From NCBI GenBank assembly GCA_025093985.1, contig JACAAK010000004.1, forward strand, positions 3,410,001-3,474,000: a stretch of DNA of 64,000 nucleotides, read 5' to 3'. Below are positions 1 to 11,476 of this stretch, in pieces (the stretch's first letter is position 1; each line of letters opens with the position of its first letter). The position numbers and the translations under genes were made by a program. Under the pieces are notes generated by a model. It saw only the letters and a program-made list of their open reading frames with translations. It was not told where the DNA came from and did no database searches. The stretch is from Calvatia gigantea. Lineage: Eukaryota; Basidiomycota; Agaricomycetes; Agaricales; Lycoperdaceae.

Positions 1-2435
1 CCTCCCCGTGTCTACGAGGGCTACTGTGGTTATCGTCACCAAAACTTTCGTCGTCAAGGCGCGAGTGGGAATCACGTTTCGTCGGTGACAATTTGCCATT
101 TACATGGAGGGAGGTAGAGGCTTTCTTGCTGGAACTGGGGCCGTAAAAGTTGGCTGCAGGGACGGGTGACGAGGGAGCGTGTTTGGAGGAGGGTGTAGGC
201 GAGGTCGCCGGTGGTGAAGAATTTCCTTCGTTGCCGTTTTCGCCACCTTCCCCACCGTCTTCGTCATCACTTTGCACGATTGCTCTCACTTTTCCCTTGC
301 TGTTAACCCTGTTCTCCCTGAGCTTTTTTTTGTCAGTGTTCGTGGTAGTGTCTTTATCCTCCTCTTCCTCCTCCTCGCCACCAGCGGTCGAACTCGAATT
401 GTACCCCTCCAACGCCGCTAACGCCCTTTTCGCCTTGGCCTCTTTCAAAGCCCGGATCTTCTGTTTAATCTTCTCCGCCTGCGGATCACCCCTCTTCACG
501 TCAATATGGGAGTCACCATGATGTACTTTGACCTTCTTGGTCGGTGATCTACCAATTGACTCGTCCATAGGCGAAGGAAGCAACGGCCCAATAAACCTTG
601 GTGTCGAAGTAACTCCGGATGCGGAGACCTTCTCACCAACATCCTCTTCCTCCTCTTCTTTCTCAGCGCCATTAGCACCACCATCGTCCTCCCTCTCCCT
701 CCGCTTCTTCATTCCAGCAACCAACCCCATCTTCTCTTCATCCTTCACCTCCTTATGCACGCCATTTACACCGTTAACACCCACCCCCTTCACTAAAGCT
801 TGCAACCCCTGCCCCTTATTCTTCAAATAAAACAGCATATACGCCGTCTTCTTACCCACAGGCGGCCCTCCTGCAGGCGAAACCATCTCATCATTCATCT
901 CATACCACTTCCCCGTCCGACTTTTCACAAATGCGTAATAATGCCCCGAGTTGGGTCCACCCCCGGCGTGACAGATGACACCATACAGGGAGTATGTAGG
1001 CCCAAATTGGTCTTTGGACATGTATGGTTGGAGGTTGAGTGTTTCGTCGTAAGAGACGTGGTGTCCGATTTTACGACCCAGAGGTGAGAAACGTTTGAGG
1101 TGTACTGTGAGTACGGCTGGTGCTTCATGGATCGTAAATCGTTTTTCTGCATTGACATGCTTTTTGCATCTATTATGAATTAAAAGATGGGGTTAGATGT
1201 TGTTTGGATGTGGCAGAGGGAGGAAGCAGTAACATGCGTACTTTTCGCATTTGTATTTGTCGGGCCCATTGAGGTAGTCCGGCGAGATGAAAGATTTCAG
1301 AGCCTCCTTTAAGGAGTCTGATCTGATGATGTCAAGGCTGAGGTCGAGGATCCGGTCGAATGTGTCGCTGTTGTGGCCACATCCTTGGCAGCTCACGCGA
1401 GACCGGAGCTTCCCACCAAAGATTTTATGGACCCAAGTCGTTTCCGAGAGCTTTGCCTCGAGTTTTCTGTAGATATGACGAATCCAACTGATATCTTAAA
1501 CGAATATGTAAGGGGACTTACTGAGGTACGCCGCGTAAACAAACCTTCTGCATGGCATCGATAGCGTATCGGAGGAATTCATGCGAGTCTTCTTGGCGGC
1601 CTCTTCGCATGTGTTTGGCAATAGCTATGAAAGGACATGAATTCCCCCAGTCAAAAAGAAAAAGGCGACAAGAGAGCGACAAACTCAGTAGTCTACTCGA
1701 GACAGGATGGGGCGCGAAAGGCGAAGACGATTTGTGTGCTTGGACAGCAACCTGCCGGAATGCACAGACCATACAAAACTTGTCCCCAGCACGACCTAGG
1801 AAAACGGAGCGACGTCAACACAACATTACGCCTTCGCAAAAATGACCACAGACATTTGTCCTTGCCGTGAGCAACGACGACGCGTAAAAGGGGCGGGGTG
1901 TGTAAGAGACATTGCAGAGCACTGTTCAGAAAACATGTATTTCCGGTGTTGTACAGTCCAGAGGCATGATCACACGTCTCGGGCCATGACAGATCGATAC
2001 CAACAGCCGACGTTGACTGTGCAGATACATTTTTAGCGCTCGACGATGTTGACGGAGAGGTGGGGGCAACAGGCAAAGCAGGAGGAAGGGGTATGGGATG
2101 TTTATGTTGGGTTGGAGAACCGTCTAATCTCTATATGACAATCGCGTACCAAATCAGGAGTTAAGTAAAGTTCAAAAATCAGGTAAAATGAAAGTGGGAG
2201 AACGTACATCATTGGTGGAGTGTTGAGGAGAAACATTGATAGGCTGATATTTGCCTTCTGGGACAGCAAGAGCCCCTGAGGACGACCCCTCGACAAATTC
2301 GATAGGCGGTGGAAGGAGACTATTGAAAGCCTCAACATCTCGTGCTGGGCGAAACGAGAGTGGGTCCTCGGGTGTGGATGAGGGCATTTTTGGTGAAAAT
2401 GGCGCCGAGTGAACGAGAGGCGATGCGAGCATCAT
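1..2435 (-). CDS. Ubiquitin carboxyl-terminal hydrolase, USP36/USP42-like (partial, runs off the window start)
   Basis: Cysteine protease expected to remove ubiquitin from substrates; relatives of this class are often nucleolar or nuclear, which is family knowledge only. The N-terminal segment (about 2435-2210) ends at a GT donor. The next exon, from about 2133, carries the Cys box GLYNTGNTCFLNSALQCLL (near 1950) and then QEDSHEFLRYAIDAMQ (near 1600). A CxxC zinc-ribbon segment starts MSCQGCGHNSDTFD (near 1390). The His box GGGPNSGHYYAFVKS lies near 950. After it comes a Lys/Glu-rich, Ser-rich low-complexity tail that continues past base 1, so the C-terminus is missing. At least four introns interrupt the gene. 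The start is uncertain: in-frame methionines exist at 2519, 2435, 2432 and 2387, and 2435 was chosen because the sequence upstream is compositionally odd. The catalytic residues visible look intact. Confidence 0.88.
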
Positions 2436-2703
2436 TGCCGCAACTGGTCGAGGTGCACGGACCAGGAGGAGAGAGGGACGAGAGAAGAGAGAGGGACGGG
2501 GGAGGGACAGCAGGAGCAACGGCGTGATGGAAGGGTGGCGGGTATGTTGACGGGTGTGGAAATTTCATCAATCTCACCAGTCTACTTCGATCACTGACTT
2601 ATCCAATCACAGTCAGAAATAAACGTGCGTTTATAAACTATCATTGACTACGACTACACCAGTGCAGAGAAAATTATGAACGAAGAAAAAGAAAAAAGAA
2701 AAA

Positions 2704-4097
2704 TCAGAATCCAAGATATAGCAGTCCCTGCTGCTCTTCCGGAACATACGAATACACAGGCGGAGCAACATACTGTTGCTGTTCATCGGTACCATATAAC
2801 GGAAAATCATACGAGTTAACCTTCGACGGCTCCACGAAGTAAGCCGTTGCCGGCTTAACCTCCTGCGGCGTGGCGGGCATCGGGCTCGATGACAAAGACC
2901 GTGTACCGCGGCCGCTGGTGCTTCCGTCCACATCCAACACATCGAATCGCGGCGAATTATCATACATTGGCAAACCAAAGCTCCAGTTGAGCATCTCCAG
3001 TGGTTGCTGGCGCTGTCGATACTGGTGCTGATAAACCTGCTGCGAGTACTGCGGGACATGTTGCTGCTGGGCAAAGCCCTCCCGGTCAGCATATGGGGTA
3101 ACAAAGTCCTGGGTGCCGAGCGCAAGGGGCCAGAGCGCTGGGAGGAGGATCATGAGCGCTGATGTCGAACGAATACTTCAAAGAAATAAACATTACCATC
3201 AGCGGTCTGCCTGGTGCACTCTAATCCGGCTTTGCTATCCACCACTGCGATCTCCTCGACCTTCCCGACGCCCAGCGACATATCTACAGTCGCGTACCTA
3301 GGCGCCACGATTTCATCGTCGACCTTCATTACGCACCGACTATAATACCCAGCGGGCTCGGAGACAACCTTGCTCAACACACGAGCGTCCGGAACGGGTG
3401 GTGGGGTTGCGCTACGACTCTTCCTTCCGCGCTTGCTACGAGGTTTGGTACGACGAGGACCCTCAATAGCATCAAGGTAATCCTTTGTCACAAGGTGCCG
3501 GAACTGAGGATGCTTGGTCCGGACGTGGTTCGTGAAGGACGAACGACGGACGATGCTGTATGTTCCGGCCCGTTAGTCGTTTGGTACAAGAGATGGGAGA
3601 CCTTTAACGCTCACCTCGAGGGACACCAGTAACACTGGAATGGCTTCGCCTCGTGTTTCTCTTTCTCGTGTCGCGTGCATGAGGATGGATCACCGAAGGC
3701 CTTGTGGCAGTATCCACACTTATGCGGCTTCTCGCCCGTACTACATCACCCAAAATCTAATCAGCCCCTCTGCTTCCGATAACAAAAGGTGGACGAGATA
3801 CGTACTGCGTATTCTGATGCGTCTTCAACCCAGAGTGCTGAGCGAAACGCATCCCACATACGTCACACATATGGTTTCTACACGGACAAGAAGTCAGAAC
3901 TCCCATCACCGGCGAACTAAAAAGAGAAGAGACCACTCACTTTTCTCCAGAATGGATGGCCTTATGTCTTGTAAGGTCGCCATTCCGGCCAAACGTCTTC
4001 TTGCACAAATCACAAGGGAAGATCTAAGCCATCACCTACGGTCAGGGTCCCATGTCAAAACGCCACAGATTTAAGCGCTCACCTTGTTGATGGACAT
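2704..4097 (-). CDS. C2H2 zinc-finger transcription factor with four fingers
   Basis: Predicted DNA-binding regulator. The start is MSINK at 4097, followed at once by an intron. Finger 1 is FPCDLCKKTFGRNGDLTRHK. Finger 2 is MCDVCGMRFAQHSGLKTHQ; its last histidine is rebuilt across an intron that also completes the linker HTGEKP. Finger 3 is HKCGYCHKAFGDPSSCTRHE. Finger 4 begins FQCYWCPSR and is completed across another intron by FTNHVRTKH. A basic patch (RRTKPRSKRGRKSR) follows and may be a nuclear localisation signal. The C-terminal 150 residues are Gln/Tyr/Pro-rich, as in activation domains, and end ...EEQQGLLYLGF. Target genes cannot be told from sequence. The upstream 2.4 kb holds no gene, which fits a heavily regulated promoter or long leader. 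Confidence 0.85.
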
Positions 4098-6501
4098 AAT
4101 CACAAACAATAATCCCAAAAAAAAATTGAAATACAAATCGAACTCAGGAACAATGGAACTGGGTCAAGCGGAGTCACAAGGGTGCTGTCCTCCAAGATTG
4201 GACAAGACCGCACACGAGGGGCGCGCACGGGGGTGAATATCAGAGGGGTGGATAGATAACAACCGGTCGCGTCTGGCGTGGTCTGTTAGAGAGCAGACGA
4301 GAACGAGGTGTGTAGACTCGGGTGTATCGATGAGTTATCACCAAATCCTTCGAGGAAGAGGTGACGCAACAAGTCAGGTGGCAGGATCAAGTATACCTCT
4401 CAGACAAAAATCGAGGGAGATATAGCAGAGGGGAAGATACTGGGAAGTAAGCGTGTATAGCGTTGGGGAATACCGACAGAAGGCAATATACGAGGGAGTC
4501 GGGGCAGGACACAAGGATAGGGAACCTCGGAATCCATCCTCGAAAACATCGCATCCCTTTTATCTTCGGAAAACCTCCCCCGCAGCTCTTTGCCGTGTCT
4601 CTCGCCTTAGCTACCCGTTTTCGAACATATTATTCATTCCTCGGCACCCACAGCTCACACAAAAAAGCGAATGCACAGATATAGTATATATCTACATTTC
4701 ACCGAAATTCAATTCTTTGGGCGAGACTCCTGTGTGTGCGCGTGAGCTCTTCGTCCAGATCTGGAAGTTCCGCACATTTGAAAAGAGGGGGGGGTCGCGA
4801 TCTGCCCAATCCCGCTTTGCTTATACACCCGAACACAGGACCTGCACAGCATCTTGGAGAGAGAGACTCGAAAAGTTCTCGAAGGGCCGTTGGCGCAAAA
4901 GCGCCAGTCGCACACAGAGCTGGCGGTCGTGCCCATATATCTACTTTCTGACCTACCCACCCACACATACGGCCCAACGACGACACCACACCCCCTGGCC
5001 CTTCCAACGAACAAAGAAACAATCCTCCGCCCAATTGTCTCGAATTTCAAATTTCAAATTTTCGGGCCCCCCGCAAGGTGCGCACAATAACAACAATGCA
5101 CAATGCAACCCCCCCTCCCCTCCCCGTCTCGTCATCGTCACTCATACACAAACACTCGTAGAATCTCCCGCTTAGGAAAGCCCGATATCGCAGGTCCCTC
5201 GGGGATGTGGGTTACTTTTTTGTTCTTGTACCTCTCTTCATTGTCTTTGACCGCCCCAGGGACCTTAGGACCTTATTTGCGAAAATCCCGGTTACCTTAA
5301 GCAAGAGCTTTCGAGAAACACGGGTGGGTCAAGGAGTCAATCCTTTGGCCTCTGTTGTTGTGTGTCCTCCCTCAAATTCATATCCCGCGGATTTCGCAAA
5401 GATGTAAGGACGGTGAGATGCGTGGTGGTACCTAGGCTAAGTCTGTCCCTGGCGGATGATGTTTTGTGTGGTTTGTGCCCGTTGAAGTCGTTGAAGGGTA
5501 AGTTATCTGCAGTGCGTAAGAGGACGCATCTCAGCGCACGTATCGACCGCCATAGCCGAGGAGACCGAAAAAAATTAACAACAACAGAGTGTCTATCTGG
5601 TCGTCAGCCAAACGCATCACTAGTACCAAGTGGGGGCCAAGTGTCATTGTAAGTGACGTAGTCACTGTATACCGATCCACACGTCTATTCCCAAAAACAG
5701 AAAGGCCTCCCGCCTCGCTCCTTCCTTATTAGGACATTGTTCGCCCAAGTGAAAAGCACCGCATCCCGTACGAATCGTTCATTACAAAAAGCTGGTGCGG
5801 TGTGATCGTTCAACAGGGCAAGACCAGCTTGGTGACTTCATACACGTGAAACCCACCTTTGAGAGCCACGTATACTAAAGGCAGAAGTTGTTGCTGTTCA
5901 GACATCGTGTTCACGCACCTCTCAGCGTCACCGGTTCGGGTTATAAGTATCTACTCCTCAATAAACACAGCAATAATAGTTAAGCGGTAATGAAGGTAAT
6001 GAGCGACCAGCTATCTATTGTCTCAAAGCACCCACTCCGTTCGTGTCGTTTCTATAAAACTAACCCACCGATACGAACGGTCTGCCTCACTCGTAAACAA
6101 CAGGAAACCAACGCGGTTAGGTCGTCTAATGCTGTATTTCAAATTAACTGCCGTAGTTAGTATGTCACGAAACACCGATGATGAAATAAAAATGGTACAT
6201 AAATAATGGTACATAGCAAGAAAAGGAAAGTGAGGAGGAGGAGCGCGGAGCTAATTTTGGGAAGTGTGGCGTCCATTAGCGTCCGTTTCGGACTCCCTTT
6301 TGGATAGACTGCAAGCAACCAATCACGTTCTGTGTGTCCACGCTGATTGGCCAGGGCCAGTGAGGATCCTTCAGGGAAGCTTTGCGGGCGTCAAAAGGTA
6401 AATTGTCGGGTATACTTAAGTGTTATCGTTACTGCTACTTACGAAGATGTACTTATGTCGATGCAAAAAAAAAAGACGTTTATTTAGCTCATCTCAAGAG
6501 T
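4098..6501. other. Gene-free region upstream of the zinc-finger gene (2.4 kb)
   Basis: No supportable gene. The stretch lies between the start of the zinc-finger gene (read leftwards) and the end of the F-box gene. It is rich in pyrimidine and CA tracts, for example a run of C and T near 5106-5130 and a repeated aatttcaa unit near 5043-5058. Open frames here have biased low-complexity composition and no recognisable domain. It could contain a long 5' leader or promoter of the zinc-finger gene. Confidence 0.5.
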
Positions 6502-8211
6502 TCAATTACCTAGTCCAGGCCCGTCTATCCGTCTATTTATCCTCTCCTCCATCCAAGGTGCAATCGTCCAAAGGTCATTCCAACTAAACGAGGCATATTG
6601 CTGACGACCGATACCCAAGCCATCTGGTCCCAAATCGACCAGTTGTGCAACTAACCTATAACATACGTACGTTCGTCCGTTTGTAGTCGTAACCCGGTTG
6701 AGACATCAAGTCCGAGTTGAAAGGAACCCGATTTGCACGCAAGGCCCGCAGGGGAGGGGACACGGGGGGAGAAAGTCAAAGTCAACCAAGGTTAGACCAT
6801 TGAGCAAATGGTTCCGTGATATCATATGAAAAGCAAAAAAGACGTACATGAGTCCACCTACCCAATGCATACCCTCTTCAGTTTCGGGTCTACCCACCCA
6901 TCTTCTATCGGCCCCTCCTGGTGTGTAAAATGGGTAATTGGCATGGACAGGGGCCGGAGTTGGATGTCGCAGCCTGGCGTATGTGTTGGTTGTCATTTGA
7001 TATTCTTGAGATACTAGGAACAGTGTGGGGTTGATTTCCACAAGTGTTCGTGTCCGTGTCGGAGAGGGAGGATGAAGGAAGGTGGGCCAACCGGAACGAA
7101 GTCAAGCTGGTTCTGATGGAATGACAAAAGAGAAAATGGAACTTACAATAGTTGGGAACCGATAAGACAGACATCAAGGGATAGACACCGTAATCTTGTA
7201 TATAGTCCTCGGCATTGGAAACAGCTCGACGACGTCCCATATTTCTTCTGGCCTCTCCTCGTTCAATTCCAGGCGGATGAAGAAGCATATGTGCGTTGGG
7301 ATTTATGCTCAGTGTCGTCTTTGGTAGACTGAGCACCCCAAATGCGATGATTCGGACGTCTCCGAGTTCTAGAACAATCTGAAGAGGAATAACAAATTGA
7401 TTCCTATTAAGTACGGCGGGGGCTCGAATTTGACAACAGACCCTTGTCCTAGTTTCCAAGTGGGCCTAGGTTGTTTTGTAATCTAGGTGTTTTGCGTGAG
7501 GAGGGCCAGTCTAGCTTGTGTTTGAGGGGTGGGAAGGTAGATAGGCACACACTTCATCTCGTTGAAGATCGCAAGAGGGTTGAAGCTACGTGACGACATT
7601 TGGAGCTCATTGGCTGACCCATTCCGATTGAGGACGATATACCTAAAGAAATTGTGGGGAACTGCAGGCCAAGTGTTGCGTATTAACCCACGACGCACTT
7701 TGTCCACGCCTCGTCGGCAGTACAGGACGTCAGACATCGGTGCCAGGTGCGATGAAGGATCCTTATGATCGAGATTGTTGAGGGACATCATCAATCTAAT
7801 CAAAGCATGGGAAAAAACTGCGCACTTGATGAAGGCTTCCTTCCATGATCCTTCTTTTTTCCACTTTCTCCAGCTCGGAAGGAACCTTCTCTTGAAACAC
7901 TCTTCCCATTCTGACTCCTTCAAATTCGGCAAAGTGGCTTCGAACAAAAGAAAGGGCGGACGAGCCGTGCCGAGGATATCCACCCAATTGTGTCGCGGAA
8001 CAATTGTCCTTACGCTCAGGTGCTTCAGAGCAGGCTCATAGTTATGTGTATGGAGGTTGCGCAGAATTGGTTTACGCCAGGGATTAAGGGAAGGGTCGGA
8101 AGCGACGGCATACAGCTTTCTGGAAAGATATGCGGAGGTGATAAGAGAGGAGAGGTCGAGTTCGCCGAGGATGTCAGCAATGAGTTCCACAGGAAGGGCT
8201 TCGAGGAGCAT
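6502..8211 (-). CDS. F-box domain protein
   Basis: Likely substrate-recognition subunit of an SCF ubiquitin ligase. The F-box is at the very N-terminus: LPVELIADILGELDLSSLIT followed by YLSRKLYAVASDP. A conserved fungal C-terminal part follows, spread over several exons: LELGDVRIIAFGVLSLP, NPNAHMLLHPPGIERGEA, then YPFYTPGGADRRWVGRPE and HWVGGLM. The last exon (about 6656-6502) encodes LVAQLVDLGP...FSWNDLWTIAPWMEERINR and stops at 6502, so the gene is longer than the single open frame suggests. The start at 8211 places MLLEALP directly before the F-box; an in-frame methionine at 8277 is the alternative. No leucine-rich or WD repeats were seen, so the substrate is unknown. It is divergent from the KRE6-type gene. 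Confidence 0.82.
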
Positions 8212-8514
8212 GAGGGACAATGAGATGGCGGCATGGCTGACTCGAGGACGGGAAATGTGGGAGGCAGTGATTTCCAAAGATAGAACAAGTGGACTGATCG
8301 GGGAACTGCGCTAGTGAATCCGGCGATGAGCCTAACAGTGGAGTGCAGACTTGCATGACACGCTTCCAACTATCCACCCATCACGCAACTAAATTCATTT
8401 CACTCAACCCAACTTTTGGCCCTCCTTCGCCATGGCATCTATTACGCTCATCAACTTCCTAAATAAAAGCCCTTTGCTAACTTCTCCGATTCGCGCCCCC
8501 CACATCCTCCACCC
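8212..8514. promoter_or_regulatory. Divergent promoter between F-box and KRE6-type genes
   Basis: About 300 bases separate the two chosen start codons. The interval must hold both promoters if the starts are right. No motif stands out. The exact limits depend on the two uncertain starts (8277 for the F-box gene, 8432 for the KRE6-type gene). Confidence 0.4.
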
Positions 8515-11222
8515 ATGTCCTCCTCTCACAGCTCTCCTCATCCAGGTTTCTCTCCTTCAGATGGCACTCTCAGTGTTTTTCACGTTTCAAGTTTCGGCGA
8601 CCTCAGTCGAAGCAGCTGGGTGCGTCTTGTCTTCGACCTTTGCGGAGATAGTGAATGGCTCAGGGCCGTGTTCAGACTGGCAGAGACTCGCCATATTCTT
8701 TTGGCTTCAATTCACGATACAGTTCGCTCTCAGACAAAGTGAGAACAGGGCTCTCTCTCTCAAAAAATTTTTTTTCTTTCTCTGGCTTATTAAATTCAAT
8801 CAAGTTTTCGTTGTCACCAGATCCTCGTACTTGGGGTGCAGACTTGTCTCCCGACCTCATCGAGGCCGATGACTGCATTCACAACCCTGAGAAATCCCCA
8901 ATTGACTCTAAAAGAGCGGAACTCACGTTTTCAAGACGAGCTGTCGCGAACCTTGGTTGTCTAGCCATACTTTGCGCAGCTTTCCTCGCTCTCTTGTAAG
9001 TCCACCACCATCACCACACCTAAAAGGCACGCGCTCATAAACTACAAGTATTGGATACCCAATCGGCATGTGGGCAAGCTCAAGATGGCCGACTAGTCCA
9101 GGCTTTAATCTCGGTGGTATAAATTCTACTGGTCAGGTAGGCACGGCATATCTTTAACGCCACCCGATCTATCTATGAATAGCTCAAGCTCAAGCTTAAC
9201 GGCAACCCTTCAACTAGATTCCTTCCATGGGAAACTTCGGCCTCGTAGATCTTGAAACACCCAAAGACGCCTTCAAGAAACAATCTTACAGAGATGGGAC
9301 TGATTATATCCTCGTCTTTTCCGATGAGTTTAACACTGATGGCCGTTCTTTCTACCCTGGAGACGATCCATACTGGGAGGCCGCAGATATGCATTATTGG
9401 GTGAGTGAGTCAGAGCATATAAGCTATAAGCTTTCTTCACCGCATTGTGAATAACGCCGTTTTTGTTTTACCGCGTTTTTGGATTAGTCTACGAATAACT
9501 TGGAATGGTATGATCCTGCCGCGGTAACCACCGCGAACGGTTCCCTCGTTATCACATTTTCCGAAATGGTTACTCACGACTTGAATTATCAAGGAGGTAA
9601 GTTATGATTCTGTCAAGTATATGCGGTACTAAAATTGTTCTAAAGGTCTTATATCATCGTGGTGAGCAAAATTCCTTCCATTACACCGGTACGATAGCTC
9701 AACTTTCACAACAAGGAATAAATTCTGTTTTACTGGTGGAATGTTCGAGGTAGCAGCGCAACTCCCGGGGGTAAACAACGTCATTGGTATGTGGCCCGCC
9801 ATCTGGGCAATGGGTAACCTCGGTCGTGCAGGGTACGGAGCAACTCTTGAAGGGATGGTAGGTTCATCTCCTTGGTTACCTCCGTCAGATCGTTTTCCAA
9901 ATTTACTCCCTCTTTTGCAGTGGCCATACACGTACGATACCTGCGACGTTGGAACCGCACCAAACCAAACAATAAACGGACTTCCGGTTGCAGCTACCAC
10001 CAACGGCGATCACCTGTACAACGACGTATTGTCGTATTTGCCGGGACAGAGATTATCAAGGTGTACGTGTGATGGGGAAGATCATCCGGGTCCGAAACAT
10101 CCAGACGGAACGTATGTTGGACGGTCTGCGCCCGAGATCGATGTATTCGAAGCTCAGATGGGTGGGGAGCCTCTTAGTGGAGAGGTTTCGCAGTCTGCGC
10201 AGTTCGCGGTATGTTTTCAACTCCAGCGGTTTTATTTTGAGAATTCGATTTATTTATTTATTTATTTTTCTTTTGGCGGGGTTTGTAGCCGTTTAATGAG
10301 GCGTATCATTGGGACAACTCGAGCGCGAATATGATTCTGACTGATCCGAGCATATCGAAGCTGAATGGTTTCGTCGGGAATATTATTCAACAAGCCACCT
10401 CTGTTGTGACGAGGACCAATCAAAGATGTTATGAATTTGTAGAGGATTGCTATTCCATCTATGCGTTCGAGGTAATGTCTGTCCTTTGTCTCGCGGAATC
10501 AAAATGCTGACGCAGACCACGCTATATACAATAGTACAAACCAGGTATGTACTAATAAGCGCTATCGCTACTACAACTGGTAATCGCTTAACCAATGCAC
10601 CAGGTTACGATGATGCAGTACGTCACTCTCTTCATCGTCATAACCCCAACCAAATCTAACCCAACGATTTTCCAAGTACATCACCTGGGTATCCGACAAC
10701 CAAGTCTCATGGACGCTCAACGCAGCTGGCTTAGGCCCTGATCCCGCAGTCGAGATCTCCGCGCGTCCCATACCCCAAGAACCCATGGTGCGCAGCCCAT
10801 CCCATCCGCTTCCGAAACTCCCCAACAATATTAAACTCAGTCACATTACGCACCCTCCACAGTACATGATAATTAACCTAGGCATGTCCAAAAACTTTGG
10901 CGACATCGACTTTGCACACCTCACATTCCCAAACCACCTCCGCGTGGATTATGTGCGTGTGTACCAACCCATAAACAAGGTTAATGTCGGGTGTAATCCC
11001 CCAGAATTTCCCACTGAGGACTACATTAATGCGTGCGTGTTTCTCGCTTTCGCTTTTCCATGCTTGTTTCATTGTCTAGCGTCTGACTTGTATGCTTTGT
11101 GATGGTGGTGGTGGTGGTGGTGTTTCAGTCATCTTGAGGCGTACTCGAACCCTAATCTGACGACGTGGAGAGGTGACTATGCAAGACCGTTCCCCAAGAG
11201 CTCTCTCGTAGATCTGTGTTGA
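8515..11222 (+). CDS. KRE6/SKN1-type beta-1,6-glucan synthesis protein (GH16 fold)
   Basis: Type II membrane protein of the secretory pathway needed for cell-wall beta-1,6-glucan in yeasts; function here is by family. A short cytosolic N-terminus is followed by one transmembrane helix (NLGCLAILCAAFLALL near 8955-8998). The luminal GH16-like domain then runs through GNFGLVDLETPKDAF, VFSDEFNTDGRSFYPGDDPY, NNLEWYDPAAVTTANGSL, NVIGMWPAIWAMGNLGRAGY and the active-site-like motif EIDVFEAQ (near 10137-10160). The C-terminus ends RPFPKSSLVDLC with TGA at 11220-11222. About ten introns interrupt it. A TTTA microsatellite near 10250 lies in one and a TGG run near 11103-11122 in another. The cytosolic N-terminus seems shorter than usual. 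The start is uncertain: 8515 gives a Ser-rich N-terminus, while 8432 is a possible alternative. Confidence 0.9.
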
Positions 11223-11476
11223 AACGTTGGATCAAGTTGTAACAACTCAATGGGCAGGTTCCATTGACAGGACTTTCATTGGGTTTCTTTTGGTCCCTTC
11301 CAGTCATTAAACAGTCACTCCCTTATGTTTTTTAAGAATTTTTATACCCTTAATTATTCTTGTCATGTTATACCCATTGTTCTTAGACAGCAAAAACACG
11401 ACAACAGTGTGGTAATGGTGGTGGTGGTGGTACAACTGAACAGACATGCACAACATCATCTAATAAAGCTTAACCA

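Noticed and set aside
4453..5175. 240-codon open frame on the plus strand
   Set aside because: Low-complexity composition with no recognisable motif and several overlapping frames of similar length; looks like chance in CT/CA-rich DNA.
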